A program made the translations under genes and the position numbers. A DNA stretch of 64,000 nucleotides. Origin: Isochrysis galbana. Lineage: Eukaryota > Haptophyta > Isochrysidales > Isochrysidaceae. The stretch is from assembly GCA_018136815.1 (NCBI GenBank), contig CM030941.1, positions 1,735,582 to 1,799,581 of the forward strand, given 5' to 3'. The notes under the pieces are model-generated. The model did not search any database. It saw only the letters and a program-made list of their open reading frames with translations, and was not told the DNA's origin. How positions within the stretch are numbered: the stretch's first letter is position 1; the number at the start of each line of letters is the position of its first letter. Positions 40,101 through 51,586 of this stretch are shown here, piece by piece.

Positions 40101-43100
40101 TCGCGCGCCAGGTAGCTCTGCGCCCGACTACTCACCTTCCCCCATCACGCGCCCCAGGAATGTCTGCGTGCATGCTAGGCAGAATCATGTTCCTCTCGAC
40201 GAGATGGAAGCACCTCTTGCTCTTGCAGCCACCTTTATCGAGTCGGAAGAAGGATCTCGCTCTCTCACCGCGGAGCTCAGGCAACCGCATGTTGCACTCA
40301 AAGCAGCCACGGAGACATATGCGCAGCAGCTGGCAATGCATCCTGAGCTCAGGCGCAGGTGAGTAAAGCCATGGATTTGGATGGGATAAGAATTCTAAAT
40401 GCGCATGGAGCCCACGTAACGCATCGTGACGCCCTGCTCCCCGAGAAAGGTGGCCCATGCTCCTTGCCGTCCATCTGCAATGTGCCCTCCACATCGCTGA
40501 GTGCTTGGCTGGTCTTGAAACAATCACGCCTCTCCTCACCCTCACTGCTTTTTGATTAGGATTCGTGCGCACCTTGCGGCAAATGCCATTTTCAAGATCA
40601 CTGCCACTCAACGCGGGAAGGTCGAGATCGACCCATCGCATCCCTACCGCCGTGTAGCCGTTTTGCATGCTGCTTCGCCGCCGGTCTTGTTGTGTGATGT
40701 CCGCCCGGGATATCATCCTACCGGGCCCTTGAATGAGGACACCAGGCGCAAGGCAACGGAAGCGGCGGAGCTTCTCCTACTTGCACACAAGGCGGTCAAA
40801 GATGGGTTCGTGAAACTGGAAGTTGTTCCTCCACCAGGTGTGCTAGCACGGTGTACATAAGCAGCTGGCTCGAGTGCCTAGTGCTCTGAACCGGATTATC
40901 TCCTATCTTCGTTCATTTCACTATCACGAGCCAGGATGGGAATGCTTGCGCCATCATAGATGCCCATCTCCCTTCCCACCTTGCCCCTCACGCTCCGCTA
41001 TGTTTGGATAGTCGAGTCTGATCAGCTGCTTAAACTACTACGCACCTGTTTCATGTCGGAGACCAGTGATGCTACGGGTTCTGCGTGGAACGAGCAGAGG
41101 GAGGTCATCATTCATCGCGCGCTGACTGGCGTCGCCTACCAGCAGGTGTTATATAATGGCCATGGTGCACCAACAAGGGTCCCTCCATGAACTCGGGTGC
41201 CATGGGGATCTTTGTTCGTTTTCCAAGGCGTGCGTCCGTCGGAAATGGGTATCTTTGGGGCATGGGCTTTGCAATGAGATGACCGTGACAAGCCTGCTCT
41301 TGGCCCCCCCGGCGTGCCCCGCGCAGATCACCTCCGAGCTGCTCGAGGCCGCCACACGCGAGGCCCATGCCACCCTCTCGCTTCACTGCGCCTCAGCCCT
41401 CCGTGGAATGCTCATTGCGCCACCTTTCCGTGCCCACGATCCGTACGCAAACCACACTGGCGAGACCGACCAAGAAGCCATCGACAAGTGCGCCGTACGC
41501 TCCGCCTCTAAACCTAGATTTGTTTATGCTGTCAGTTCTCAGCATGAAACTTGCTACTGACGTTCCAATACCCTAACCGAGCAGGGGTCGTCGAAGGAAG
41601 AAGAAGAATCGTGATGCAGAAGCCGATTCTTGGCGCCCGACGAGAGGCCCCTTCTACCCGCGCCATGCACGAATTGTTGGGGCCAACTTCGGTTTTATCC
41701 GGCCACCCGAAGGGCAAAGGGGCAAGGAGGAAGCCGTGGTACAACTCGTCGCCATCGATGAGCATGGAGAGGTCCGCCCAACACTCAGCCCTCCCTAACT
41801 CATGCGGCAATGCTTTCGACACGCGAGCCGTACATGGATCCACGCTTCTCTCAGGTGTTGGACCGCATCACCGCTCGCTGGCTCGACAAGAACATCTCTG
41901 CCCGTGCGAATCCCGGGCCAGAGACGGTGCGAAAGAAAATCGACGAGCTGCAACGGTTAGAGGCTTTCTTCGAGGACACTGGGTATGCCCTGCTCCCCAC
42001 GCGCGCCCGGCTTGGGAGACTCAGACGTGGGAGCACTCCCGCTCACAACGTCGTGCTCCTTGCATCAGTTGCGAGGCCGTCGTGCTGGGTGCGACTGAAA
42101 TGAAATGTCGGCGGCTACACAAATCTCTCGAGCATGTGCGTTGCCTGCCTCACCAAAGCCAGTGCTATCAATAGATGCGTAGAAACGTTTGCGCGCATCT
42201 GGGCTTACCAAGCAGGTCGCATGCTTCTCAAGCCGCTGAATCGACGCTGTCCACTTTATGACAAAGCAAGCGTTCGGCACTCAATAGTACACACTGAGCC
42301 TACATCTCTCCCCCCCCCCCCCACACACACTGCTCTCGACGCCTGTATTGCCGTCCTCGTGCTCTATCGATTGTCACAGATCGGCTATGCCATGGCACTA
42401 CGACGGGCGTTTCCACAGTCTGACTCGTCACGCGGCATGGGGCCGTCCGACCAGACGGAGGGGGATATGTATGCTCGACATTTTTACCTATCGTCCAAGA
42501 TGGATGCCGAGGTGAGCCACGCCATTGTCCTCTTGTCACTAGTGCTTCACGGGTAATCCTTGCCTCGTTGCAGTCGACAATCAGTGCGGCCGTGTGAGGG
42601 AAAACAAACCACACATCTTGGTATGCATTGTCATGTGACAACACGCCATGTCTCGTTGCATTTCTGCGCGAAATCCTATTTGCACTTACCGACCTCACCC
42701 AATCTCATGTGGGTAGGAGCTAGAGGGCTATCCGCACGTCCGCCGCGCTGATGTTGAGCGCCACATTCCGTTCCGTGCCTTCCTGGCCGATGAGACGATT
42801 CCTAGGATGTGGGCAGCCTCCGCCGCGGCTAAGGCCGAACTTCCTGATTTGTTACCTGAGCAAGTCATAGCTACCTCGCTGGCTAGATCTATTCAGGTGC
42901 AGCTCAAGGCCTCGTTTGTTGTGCTCTCCATGCTAACACCGCTCCTATGCCCTCTGTGCATTCACTCGCATTGCGATTGGGCTTAGCCCGGGACGGAAGA
43001 CGGGACATTTACCGGCCACACGTACTGGCGCCCTTGGGCAAGATGAGAACACTCGGTTCCAAGGTGACACGAGATACTTCACACTCGGTTCCAAGGTGAC

Positions 43101-46100
43101 ACGAGATACTTCTGTTGTGCCTTCAGGATCCGTACTTGGAGCTGTGCCACTGCCTCTCCCCCTCTGGCGTTGAATTAGCTCGTCTTCCATTACACCCGCT
43201 CATGTCTGAACTGCCTGAAACCCAACTCCGTCGTGCGCTCACCGCGGAGCTCGTTGATGCAACCTGTCGACATGGATTCAACATTTTTGACGCGCTTGCA
43301 CACGAGCATCGTGCGCAGGTGAACGATCAATCGTGTTTTAGCCACCATTTCGCCTTGTGCAACCTTCAAATAAGCGTGCCGTGACCAAGCCTTTCGTTCC
43401 TCGTGTTTGGCATCTCAGGCTCTGCAGTTCGTACCAGGATTGGGCCCTCGCAAGGCTGCGGCGCTGCTCGCTGCCCTGCACGCCCGCCGGGCCACCGCCG
43501 ACCGTGCCATCCAGTCTCGTCACGATCTCCGTGTGCTCCTTGGGCCCTGCGTGTGGCATAACGCCGCGGGATTCATCAATTTTACTCCGCCCGCTCCCTA
43601 CGCCGAACCGCGAGAGCCACCGGGCCTAGATGGGACGCGGATTCATCCGGAGTCGTATGTGTTCGCGAGGAAGATTGCTTTCGATGCAACTGCACCTGAT
43701 GTGAGTGTGGGCCTGGGCAGTTTTCGCCAAGATGGTCGATGGCGCCGGCCCGTATTCTGATCCAATGACCGGACCCCCCCCCCCCCCCATGCTCCCCCCA
43801 TGGAGCAGAATGAGGAGATTGCAGAAACTCCCGCCACACTCGAGTCGGCCATCTACAATGCGATGGGGAAGCCTGAGGTCCTTGCGCAGCTCGAAATAGA
43901 GGATTATGCCGCTTTCCTTGAGGAGCAGGCGAGCTGCGCATGAACATGCTGCGAGCTATGCACGGTCACCCACCCAATTTGTGCTCCGCGGCCACTTTCT
44001 GAGTTTCCCTTTTCATCGACACGCCTCCTTACGTCCTATCTCGATTGTCCCCATAGACTGGCCGCAATAAGCTGCCGACTCTTCTGGCGATCCGTGAAGA
44101 ACTGTCGAATCCATTTGCAGACTTGCGAGGTGATTGGAAGTCGCTCTGGACGCACGGACCTTGCACTCCAGACAGGCTCTTTGAGCTTTTGACTTCCGAA
44201 ACAGACCGGACCTTGCATGGAGACGACATCCTGGCTGGCGTGAAGGGGACACTCGCACAGGTGCGCCCACCCAGGTCAAATCCAAGACAATACCTCGCGG
44301 CACTGCCGTTGATGGGCCTTCGTTTAGTGGCATCACATCCTCCGGCTCTCTCAGGCCAAGGTCATTCGTTGGGATCGAGGTCGTCAGGACTCAAACGGGC
44401 GCTTGGTCGTGGAGCTGCAGTGCGGGCTACCCGGGTACATCCACGAAGACTGCATCTCAGACAAATGGACACGAGTGCCGACAGCTCCGTCGGGGCCAGA
44501 CGGCAGATTCACTGAGGCGCAACTTCCGGTGACACCTGGGCAGATGATTTCAGTCAAGGTGAGCCGATCCACACATCTAGGTGGCCAGGGCCGTGCACTA
44601 TCGGCTAGCCCGTCGTGCGCAACATCCCGGTGTTGATGGTTGATATCATCGGAAGTGCGACAATTACTTCATCCTGGACGGGACCCTCTCTTGGCTGTCA
44701 CGTGTCCAATACCGCATCGCCGCCCCCACGGTTGGTGGCAAATCGGGTCACGGGTAGGCCGCCCGCGCTGACTTGCAGCGTCCTATGCACACAGATCACC
44801 TCTGTGAACAAGAGCGAGTTTTACGTGAACGCCGCGTGCAAGGGCACTGCGCTAAAGGTGCGGATCACCCTAGCGAGATCTGTTGACCCGACGGTCGTGC
44901 TGACCCAGCAGCCGCATTCAACTGCATCGATATGCTTACGTATTTAGTAATATCTGTTGACGCTTTCGAAACCGATTCATCGCCCCCCCCCCCACCCACC
45001 CACCCACCCACCTACCCACCCACCACCCCGCCCTGCACACTCGCGCTCATCGTCTAGGATGCCGAGTACAAGACGATAGCGCAAGAAGAAGCCGAAGCCG
45101 CGGCAGTAGCGCGACGCGCCGCAGATGGCCGCACCAAGAATGCCGCTGCGTTCGTCAAGCGGCGCATCGGCCACCCTCAGTTCAAAAATGGAACAGCAGA
45201 ACAGGTGCATCCGCAACGCTTCGCGTGCGAAGAGCCCGTGCGAGTTTGAAGCGCGTACATCCCGGATTCACAGACAGCGCTAGCGGTATCTTGTGCAAGT
45301 CCATAGCCGGCTACCCAGCTGGTGGTAGCACTCATTTTGGTGGGCTAGCCGGTCAGCTCCAACGTTGCTCTACACTTGTTCTTCTCAGATCGCTTCTTTC
45401 CTCTCTACTGCACCTACTGGCGAATGCGTTTTCCGTCCGTCGTCGAAAGGCCCTACTCACTTGACTGCCACGTTGAAAACCCCGATGGGAGGCTCTTTGC
45501 TGCACATTGATATCGAGGAAGAGGGCAAGCCATCACCGGCAGAGCTGGGCGCCGCTCTCTGGATCGGGAGGCTGCCAAAAGAGGAGAAGTCGGGGGATAA
45601 GTTTGATGACCTCGACGAGATTTTGGCGAGGTTAGCGCCGCATTTTGTTGTTGCATGTTGATCATTCCCCCTCTACACGCCTCGCCTCGCCTCGCCGCCC
45701 GCCCGACTGTTGCGCCCCCCGACTTCAATTGCTGGCTCCGTAGGTATGTGACCCCTCTGACGGAGCACATGGAGGAGCTTGTCTCTCATCGCAAGTATCG
45801 TCCTGACCTCGAGCGAGAGCCCATCGAAACGGATCTCGCACGCCAAAAGGGCGAAGACCCCAAGCTCATCCCCTACGCGTTCTCGCCTCATCCAAAGTTC
45901 CCAGCATACGCTATCCTCTCCTATATGCCCAAGGTCGACAAGCCGGCGATCAAGGAATACGTCAAGGTCCGCTATTGACGTTGCCCGGCCACCGAATTTG
46001 TTCATGGCAGTAATGTTGCGCCTTCTGTCAATGTGTGGAGCCGGTTTGGATGGTTGACTGACGGCGCCACTGGCAGCGCCGTGCGGCCCCTTTTCAGACG

Positions 46101-46516
46101 GCTTTTGCCCTCAACGTGTTTTACATCAGCAAAGCGTTGCTCCTAGTGATCATCAAACTGTTAACTCCTCCCTAACCGCGTCGCAGGTTACTCCTACGGG
46201 CTTTGTCTTAAGGGAACGTACATTCGAAACTGTGGATCTCCTTCTGAATTGGTTCAAACAGAATTTCTCCAAAGCGCCGCCGCAGGGCTCGCGGCCACCA
46301 ACGAGCCACGTCTCTGGCGGCGCAGGCTGGGGAGGTACCGGAAATGCGGCGCCAACGCTGCCACAGCCTACGAAAGTTGGAGGTTGGGGCGCCAGTGAAG
46401 GTGGGTGGAGCAGTGGCGGTGGAGGCAGCGGGAGTTGGGGCAGCGGTCGTGGAGATGGCGGCCGTGGTAGTGGCGGGTGGGGTGGCACGGGCGGATGGGA
46501 CGCCTTCCGACAGTGA
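37197..46516 (+). CDS. SPT6: Transcription elongation factor SPT6
   Basis: Twenty-seven exons join with consistent phase: 37197-38105, 38292-38441, 38553-38701, 38831-38958, 39106-39269, 39497-39594, 39736-39837, 39932-40066, 40158-40358, 40560-40837, 41012-41145, 41327-41487, 41585-41771, 41855-41982, 42069-42135, 42419-42511, 42717-42896, 43127-43318, 43419-43700, 43809-43928, 44057-44260, 44355-44558, 44795-44857, 45058-45204, 45389-45630, 45744-45966, 46187-46516 (1756 aa, close to human SPT6). Order: acidic N-terminus; core starting LYEPETFAKLMLTDEDEAAR; YqgF-like fold; HhH (FVPGLGPRKAAALLAA) with WHNAAGFINF; S1 domain; tandem SH2 (ECVFRPSSKG, VTPTGFVLRERTFETVDLLL); C-terminal Gly/Trp repeats. 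The family is a histone chaperone travelling with RNA polymerase II; tandem SH2 domains bind the phosphorylated polymerase linker. The intron after 43928 has a GC donor. Confidence 0.95.
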
Positions 46517-46639
46517 GGCTTTTTGAGGCATGGCACACACATGTTTGTGTTCAGCGTGTGTCGACATGGTGGGTGGGCCTAAGGCGGGTTCAGGGAGCGG
46601 GGTGGGTGTTGTGGACGACATAGCCAGGTCATGCCGCGA

Positions 46640-47143
46640 CGTCTGCTTTGTCGTATAATACCGGCAATTGTAGCAGGCGTTTGAATTCTTGCGTGTGTTC
46701 CTGCGACCATGGTGCCACGCAACAAATATTCCAAACCACAGAAGCTGTGGCAGGGTACACGCCGGAACGAAACAGAACAACAGACCAGAAAACCAAGGAC
46801 AGACTGTTCGCATACCCGAATACGCCGACACCCAACAGCCTCAAAGCTCTCTACCTCATAGCGTGGAGATACATAATAGCAGACTTCTATAAAGTAGACT
46901 TTGATAACTACGCCTTTCATCACGTTCCGGTCATTGAGAGGACTCTTAGTAGATTCACGGTTCTAGTGAGAGGCCTTGAGCCCCCAGACAGGACATCGAC
47001 CGCACGCACCAGCCCCTAGTAGTGCACGGGGGGAGTCGCCTGATGGCGGGGGGGAAAGGGCCGGCGGAGTGGGGTTGTAGAGAGTTTTGCTGCGTGAGTA
47101 GAAAGTAGAGGGTCCACGGCCGCGTGTGCGGTGAGGCTATTAA
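46640..47143 (+). mobile_element. LINE 3' part (5' end possibly inverted)
   Basis: 46715-47019 encodes ATQQIFQTTEAVAGYTPERN and LKALYLIAWRYIIADFYKVD, the ORF2 C-terminus, then the 3' UTR (cccctagtagtgcacggggg) and terminal ggtgaggctattaaag. Just before 46715 the minus strand reads EFKRLLQLPVLYDKADVAA, which could be the inverted 5' segment of a twin-primed copy; no TSD was found to prove it. Confidence 0.65.
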
Positions 47144-47175
47144 AGCCTAACGAGTGTCGATTCGCGAATGCGACA
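47144..47175 (+). repeat. 32-bp orphan of the Gypsy LTR terminus
   Basis: A 32-nt match to the outer ends of the Gypsy LTRs (25441-25472 and 34949-34980), covering the imperfect palindrome and ending gcgaatgcgaca. It directly follows the LINE 3' end. Nothing else of the Gypsy element is nearby. Confidence 0.75.
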
Positions 47176-48071
47176 GCTACAGGGCTCGAAGGGGTCGAAT
47201 TGGGGGGACAGTGCGCGTGTGTATTCGTAAGATATGTGTATGGACTGTCTGTGCGCCGCATGGCGACGCGCAGGCAGTCCATATGTGCGCGTCTGCGCGT
47301 CTAGAGCCTGATTTCTAGTGTCTGTGGCATGTTTGAAAGGGCGCTGGCGGCACCATTCGTAACATAATTTAATGATATGTTTATGAGAAATAAATCTATC
47401 TATCGTAGAGTTGTCAAATCATTTGTCGGTGAACGACAGAGAACTTATGTTTCCCGGTCGCCGCATTTACAGTTGTTTCGCTAGGCCCTCACCCTCTCTA
47501 ATCCTCCCCCGAGAGAATTCTCCTCTCCGGCCTCGCCTCTCGCGGCTGTCTCCCCGGGTGCCGGGGACTTGTCTGCTTGAGCCCAGTTTTTTCTGATTGT
47601 CCCCGAGCGGGACTTTTTCTTACACTGTGTGTATGTGTTCTGTTTCAAAGGGGAACTCTTTGCCCATCAAAGAATGTGGTCCAAAGGGTTTGTGAGCAGT
47701 TCATCTTGTGTATGAAACTCCTTTGTCAGGCTTAGATTACTCAGCATCAATAAATGCCCCCAAAACGTATTGACGAGGATGAGAGTTGAGAGTTGTAAAC
47801 TGCAACTCCATCTCCTGTAGCATGTGTAGTGAACGACGTGCGACGCCGGCTCGTCGGCATCATCGCCACCGATCAGTTCATGGGAGCAAATTTCGGGCGA
47901 TGCGGCTCCATCTTGTGCATGCGACTAGTCCTCCACATTGATGGCAAGGCTCCAGCTCAATCTTGGTGTCCTCTAGGCTCCAAGTTCTCCAAGGGGCCGC
48001 CAATATGCTAGGAATTAAAAAGGGTCTCGAAGGTGCTTACAGTAGGGGCTGGCTTAGGCTTCCTCTGGAGC
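47176..48071. other. Intergenic, no gene recognised
   Basis: Includes a moderately AT-rich patch at 47350-47400. Likely holds the promoter of the plastid-protein gene starting at 48072. Confidence 0.4.
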
Positions 48072-49212
48072 ATGCTGGCGCCTCTCGGCTTGCTGCTCTC
48101 TGCCTCTGCCTCGGCGTGGGCGCCTGGGGTGGGCGTGGGGTGCATTCACGCCATGCAGCCTCCGACTCGGCACGCAATCGTGCTCGCCGAACAGACGGAG
48201 AATGCCAGCGCTGGCGACGGAGGCTGGTTCTCCAAGCTGGCCGCACTCTTTGAAGACGAGATGGAGACGGCCGAGGCCCGCGCTGCAATCGAGGAGCTTT
48301 GCCGGCCATCGGGCTGGCGTGTGCGTTGCTGCATTGGATCGGACGTCGCACGCGCGCTTGGTGGCTCCGGATCGCTCGCCAAGCGCGACACGTCGCAGGC
48401 GAGTGGTGGATGTCAGTACTCGTGGTCACAGGCCCCCTCCCTTCACCTTCACATGCCGCTCGATGCGAGGGGTCGACGCCGCCCCTTGAGTCCAACCTGT
48501 ATATTCAACCACAGGTGGGGGTAAATGCACTCCTAGCATTCGAGCGCGAGGAGGGCTTCGAGCCTGCCCAAGGATCGGTACGATTGCTAACTCCGTCTAA
48601 ACTACTGTCAGCGGAGGGGGGATTTTGGCGAGTGGATGCCACAGATGAATCTGGTATGCCGACAGCTGTGCAATGGCGTCTCTCTTGCTCTGGGATCTCG
48701 GCTGGAGGTGACGAAGATGAACTCGTGCCGCAAGGCTCGCTCTACTGCAACGCGTTACTCACTGTACGCGCGGATGGGGGTATCACGCTTGGCGACGGGA
48801 GACTGACGGTGCGCTGCGCGCGACTCCTACTCATGCATTTCGAGCCGTGCCACCGCCACCGCTGGTTCCCAATCCGCGCCAGCTGCATGGCCAACTTGGG
48901 CAGTTTTCTGATTAATCATACCATAGTGGAGCATATGTTCTGCTTGCCATCTCCCAAATCGCTCTTTGGGTGCGCCTATCGATGACACTGAATGGCTCCA
49001 TTGCTGGACCGCGCAAGCCTGTGGAGTATTGTGGCTGTGAGCACTTGGGTTGACGCCTGCGCATTGCATCTGGTCCTCTGGCCTCGCAGGTGAAGGAGGA
49101 GCTGGGCATATCGGGCGCACCATCCATTTTTAATGCTAAAGGTATTTTGGCTGAATTCAAGATTGTTGGCTCATTTGACATGTCGCCAGCCGAGCCCAAG
49201 GTAGGCGATTGA
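48072..49212 (+). CDS. Predicted plastid-targeted protein, unknown function
   Basis: Exons 48072-48320, 48515-48808 and 49090-49212 join in frame (221 aa). The N-terminus MLAPLGLLLSASASAWAP is a signal peptide ending in ASA-WAP, matching the ASAFAP rule (aromatic residue after cleavage) for import into red-derived secondary plastids. The mature part has FEREEGFEPAQGSVRLLTPS, then a Gly/Glu segment, then GISGAPSIFNAKGILAEFKI. I do not recognise the family; the spacing suggests a small soluble domain. The start is chosen because an in-frame ATG begins the signal peptide; upstream in-frame codons lack an ATG. Confidence 0.6.
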
Positions 49213-49530
49213 GAGGGGCTCCGTGCGCATGGTGACATCACGCTGTTCAACATGCTACTCGGTACGTTTGAAATGGGGTAGCAGGAGCGATCTTCATTCA
49301 CGCACTTGGCTTTTCTCACTTGGCACTTGCGCCGATGTATGCTCATTCTTGTCACATTGTGATGCGTTGCGATGTTGTTGGACATGATTAAAAGTTTGTT
49401 CAGATCGGCTGCTAGGGCGGCATCTTCGGATATGGTGCCTAGCGGGCCGGCCGTTATATTATTCCACTACATGAAAGACGATGTAAAAGGTAAATACGAA
49501 ACTAATCGCGCTTGGGGAAAACGCAAATCT
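49213..49530. other. Intergenic
   Basis: No gene or repeat recognised between the plastid-protein stop and the LINE TSD. Confidence 0.4.
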
Positions 49531-50321
49531 TGAAGCAAACAATGAAGCAACTAAGTTTATACTTGGTTGACCCATGGGGGGGCACGAGCCCCCCCCTCTC
49601 TCCACTCCTCCCCTGCCATGGGGGAGGAACAACCCATCCTCCTGGCATGCCTGATGGCTTGCCAGGAGGCCACTGCCCTGCTGACCCACTCTCTCACTCA
49701 CAGGCGCGCCTGATTCGCTCGTCCTGGCCAGTCGTGGCCAGCCCATTGCTCCAACCCCCCCTCCCCCCCTGGTCGACAGGCAGGCAGGTGCAGCGTGGGG
49801 GCCCCTGAGGCTCGGGAGCGCCAGCGAGGGAGAGGCAGGGGAGGCTAGGGCCCAGCCCCAGCCTCCTCTGCCCCCTGAGCTGGCCTCCAGGAGCCTCCAG
49901 GGGTCGCCAGAGGGCAGCTGGAGGCCTGCCGCAGGCGCGCCATCGCGCGTGCCGCAGGAGAGGGGAGAGAGGGCGCGGAGAAGGGGGTGGGCGGAGCGAG
50001 AGCTCCGCTCACCGAAAAATTGGTAAGTTCCGCTCCTGTTTACAGGATAAGTCGGGACTGAAGCCGCCGCCCACTCGGAGACACAGGAGGAAGGGGGCGA
50101 AAGATCACCGGGGGGTGGCGCGGGCCACCGGACCATATCTAAGCCCTTCACCCCTATCCCCCTAGTAGTGCACGGGGGGAGCCGCCTGATGGCGGGGGGA
50201 GAAGGGCCGGGGAGTGGGGGGGTGTAGAAAGTATGCTACGTACTATGTGTAGTAGGTAGTGGTTCCATTCGCCGCGAGTGCGGTATGAATATTAGAAGGT
50301 TTCCTGAAGCAAACAATGAAG
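49531..50321 (+). mobile_element. Short non-autonomous LINE derivative with 17-bp TSD
   Basis: tgaagcaaacaatgaag occurs at 49531-49547 and 50305-50321. The enclosed 757 bp start ctaagtttatacttggttg, like the full LINE 5' end, and finish gtgcggtatgaatattagaa plus ggtttcc, like the LINE 3' end. The middle carries GC-rich 5'-region sequence (also at 57385-57850) joined near 50160 to the 3' UTR. There is no coding capacity, so it must have been mobilised in trans. Confidence 0.85.
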
Positions 50322-50555
50322 GATACCTTCAGAATTCACAATTCGAAGTTTGAGGGAAAGCTCAAGAAACACGTTTTTCTCAAGATTTCAAATCCTGAAA
50401 AGTGAAAGCTGAAGGGAGTGGAGAAGTGGGGTCCCGGAGCCTCGCGCCCTCGCGAGGAGAGGGCGGGGCGGGGGCACGCTCGGCCGCCATGGCGACACCG
50501 CCGGAGAAGACCTCAGGCCGCAAGCAAGGTGGCGTACAACCTGTCGAGTGGGAGC

Positions 50556-51586
50556 ATGCCGTCGCGAAGGTCGGCCCGTATCAACCGATCCGTCGACGAG
50601 CATGAGCCCATCTCTCCACGGGTGGGCGTCTCCCGTGCCCGCAGTGGCAAAACGGCTGTGCGTCGCCAACTCGAGAACGTCCTCGAGGAGCCGCAGCCCG
50701 AGGCGAACGAGGCCGAGGCAAAGGCGGCGGAAAGGGCAGCCAAGGCGGCAAAAAGGCGGGAGGAGAACAAAGAGGCGGCTGATGGTAGCGATGATGATGT
50801 GCTGGAGAGGGCCTACCGCTACGAGGTCAATGAGTACAACGAGATGTTGCGTAAACGATGTGCCCCCACATACGAATGCAACGGTGCGCGTGGTGCAGAG
50901 GTTCGCGCCTGCCCGCTGCCGCAAGGAGGGCGCACGCAGCACACTACACACCAAGCTCGACTCCAAGCGGGCTGTCACACCACACCTCACGCAAGTGCAA
51001 AGGCTGCGGCAGCACTGCTTGTGCCACACGCATGCGCAGGCAGCAGGCAGCCAAACGGTGGGCAACGAACGAGGCACCACTTGTGATGACACCCACCACG
51101 TGCTCAGCATCGAACGCAGCGTGCAAAGGACCCTTCGAGAAGTTGTCTTCTTCACGGACAGCCCCGATGGCCTCGCATTCAAGGTGTCTTTGACGTGCGA
51201 CGATCCGGCAAGCGCCCATGAGTTGGAGGAGGTGGTCACCACCGCGGCCTTTTGCATCCAGCACCCCCGGCAGCTCTTGTTGGGCGACTGGAAGTACGAC
51301 TTTGCACGGTCGTGGTCCGCGGCAACCAAGAGCGCGGCCGAGAGCCGAGAGCTTCCAGCGAGCGGGGAATCGGGAGCTCTACACAGTTGACATCCATCTT
51401 CTGAACCGCACCTCCTTGGCAAGCTATGACGACGCCGCGATCTCTCAATCCATGATCACACGCATGCTGCAGCTCATTCACACGCTTGCAGGTGGAGTGG
51501 CGGTCACTGGGGCGAAGTGCATCCTGCAGACTCCTGGGGAATCGCTTGCTTCTTCCTTTGAATCAAACGGCGTGGAAACTGTGTGA
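50556..51586 (+). CDS. Hypothetical spliced gene, possible frame disruption
   Basis: First exon from ATG 50556: MPSRRSARINRSVDEHEPIS, then an Ala/Glu/Lys-rich helix (EANEAEAKAAERAAKAAKRR) and VLERAYRYEVNEYNEMLRKR, ending near 50850. A later exon from about 51120 (REVVFFTDSPDGLAFKVSLT, then LLLGDWKYDFARSW) is followed in another frame by ELYTVDIHLLNRTSLASYDD and TRMLQLIHTLAGGVAVTGAK to a stop at 51586. The frame change near 51340-51365 has no clear intron, so it is either an indel in the assembly or a pseudogene. No family recognised. Confidence 0.35.
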
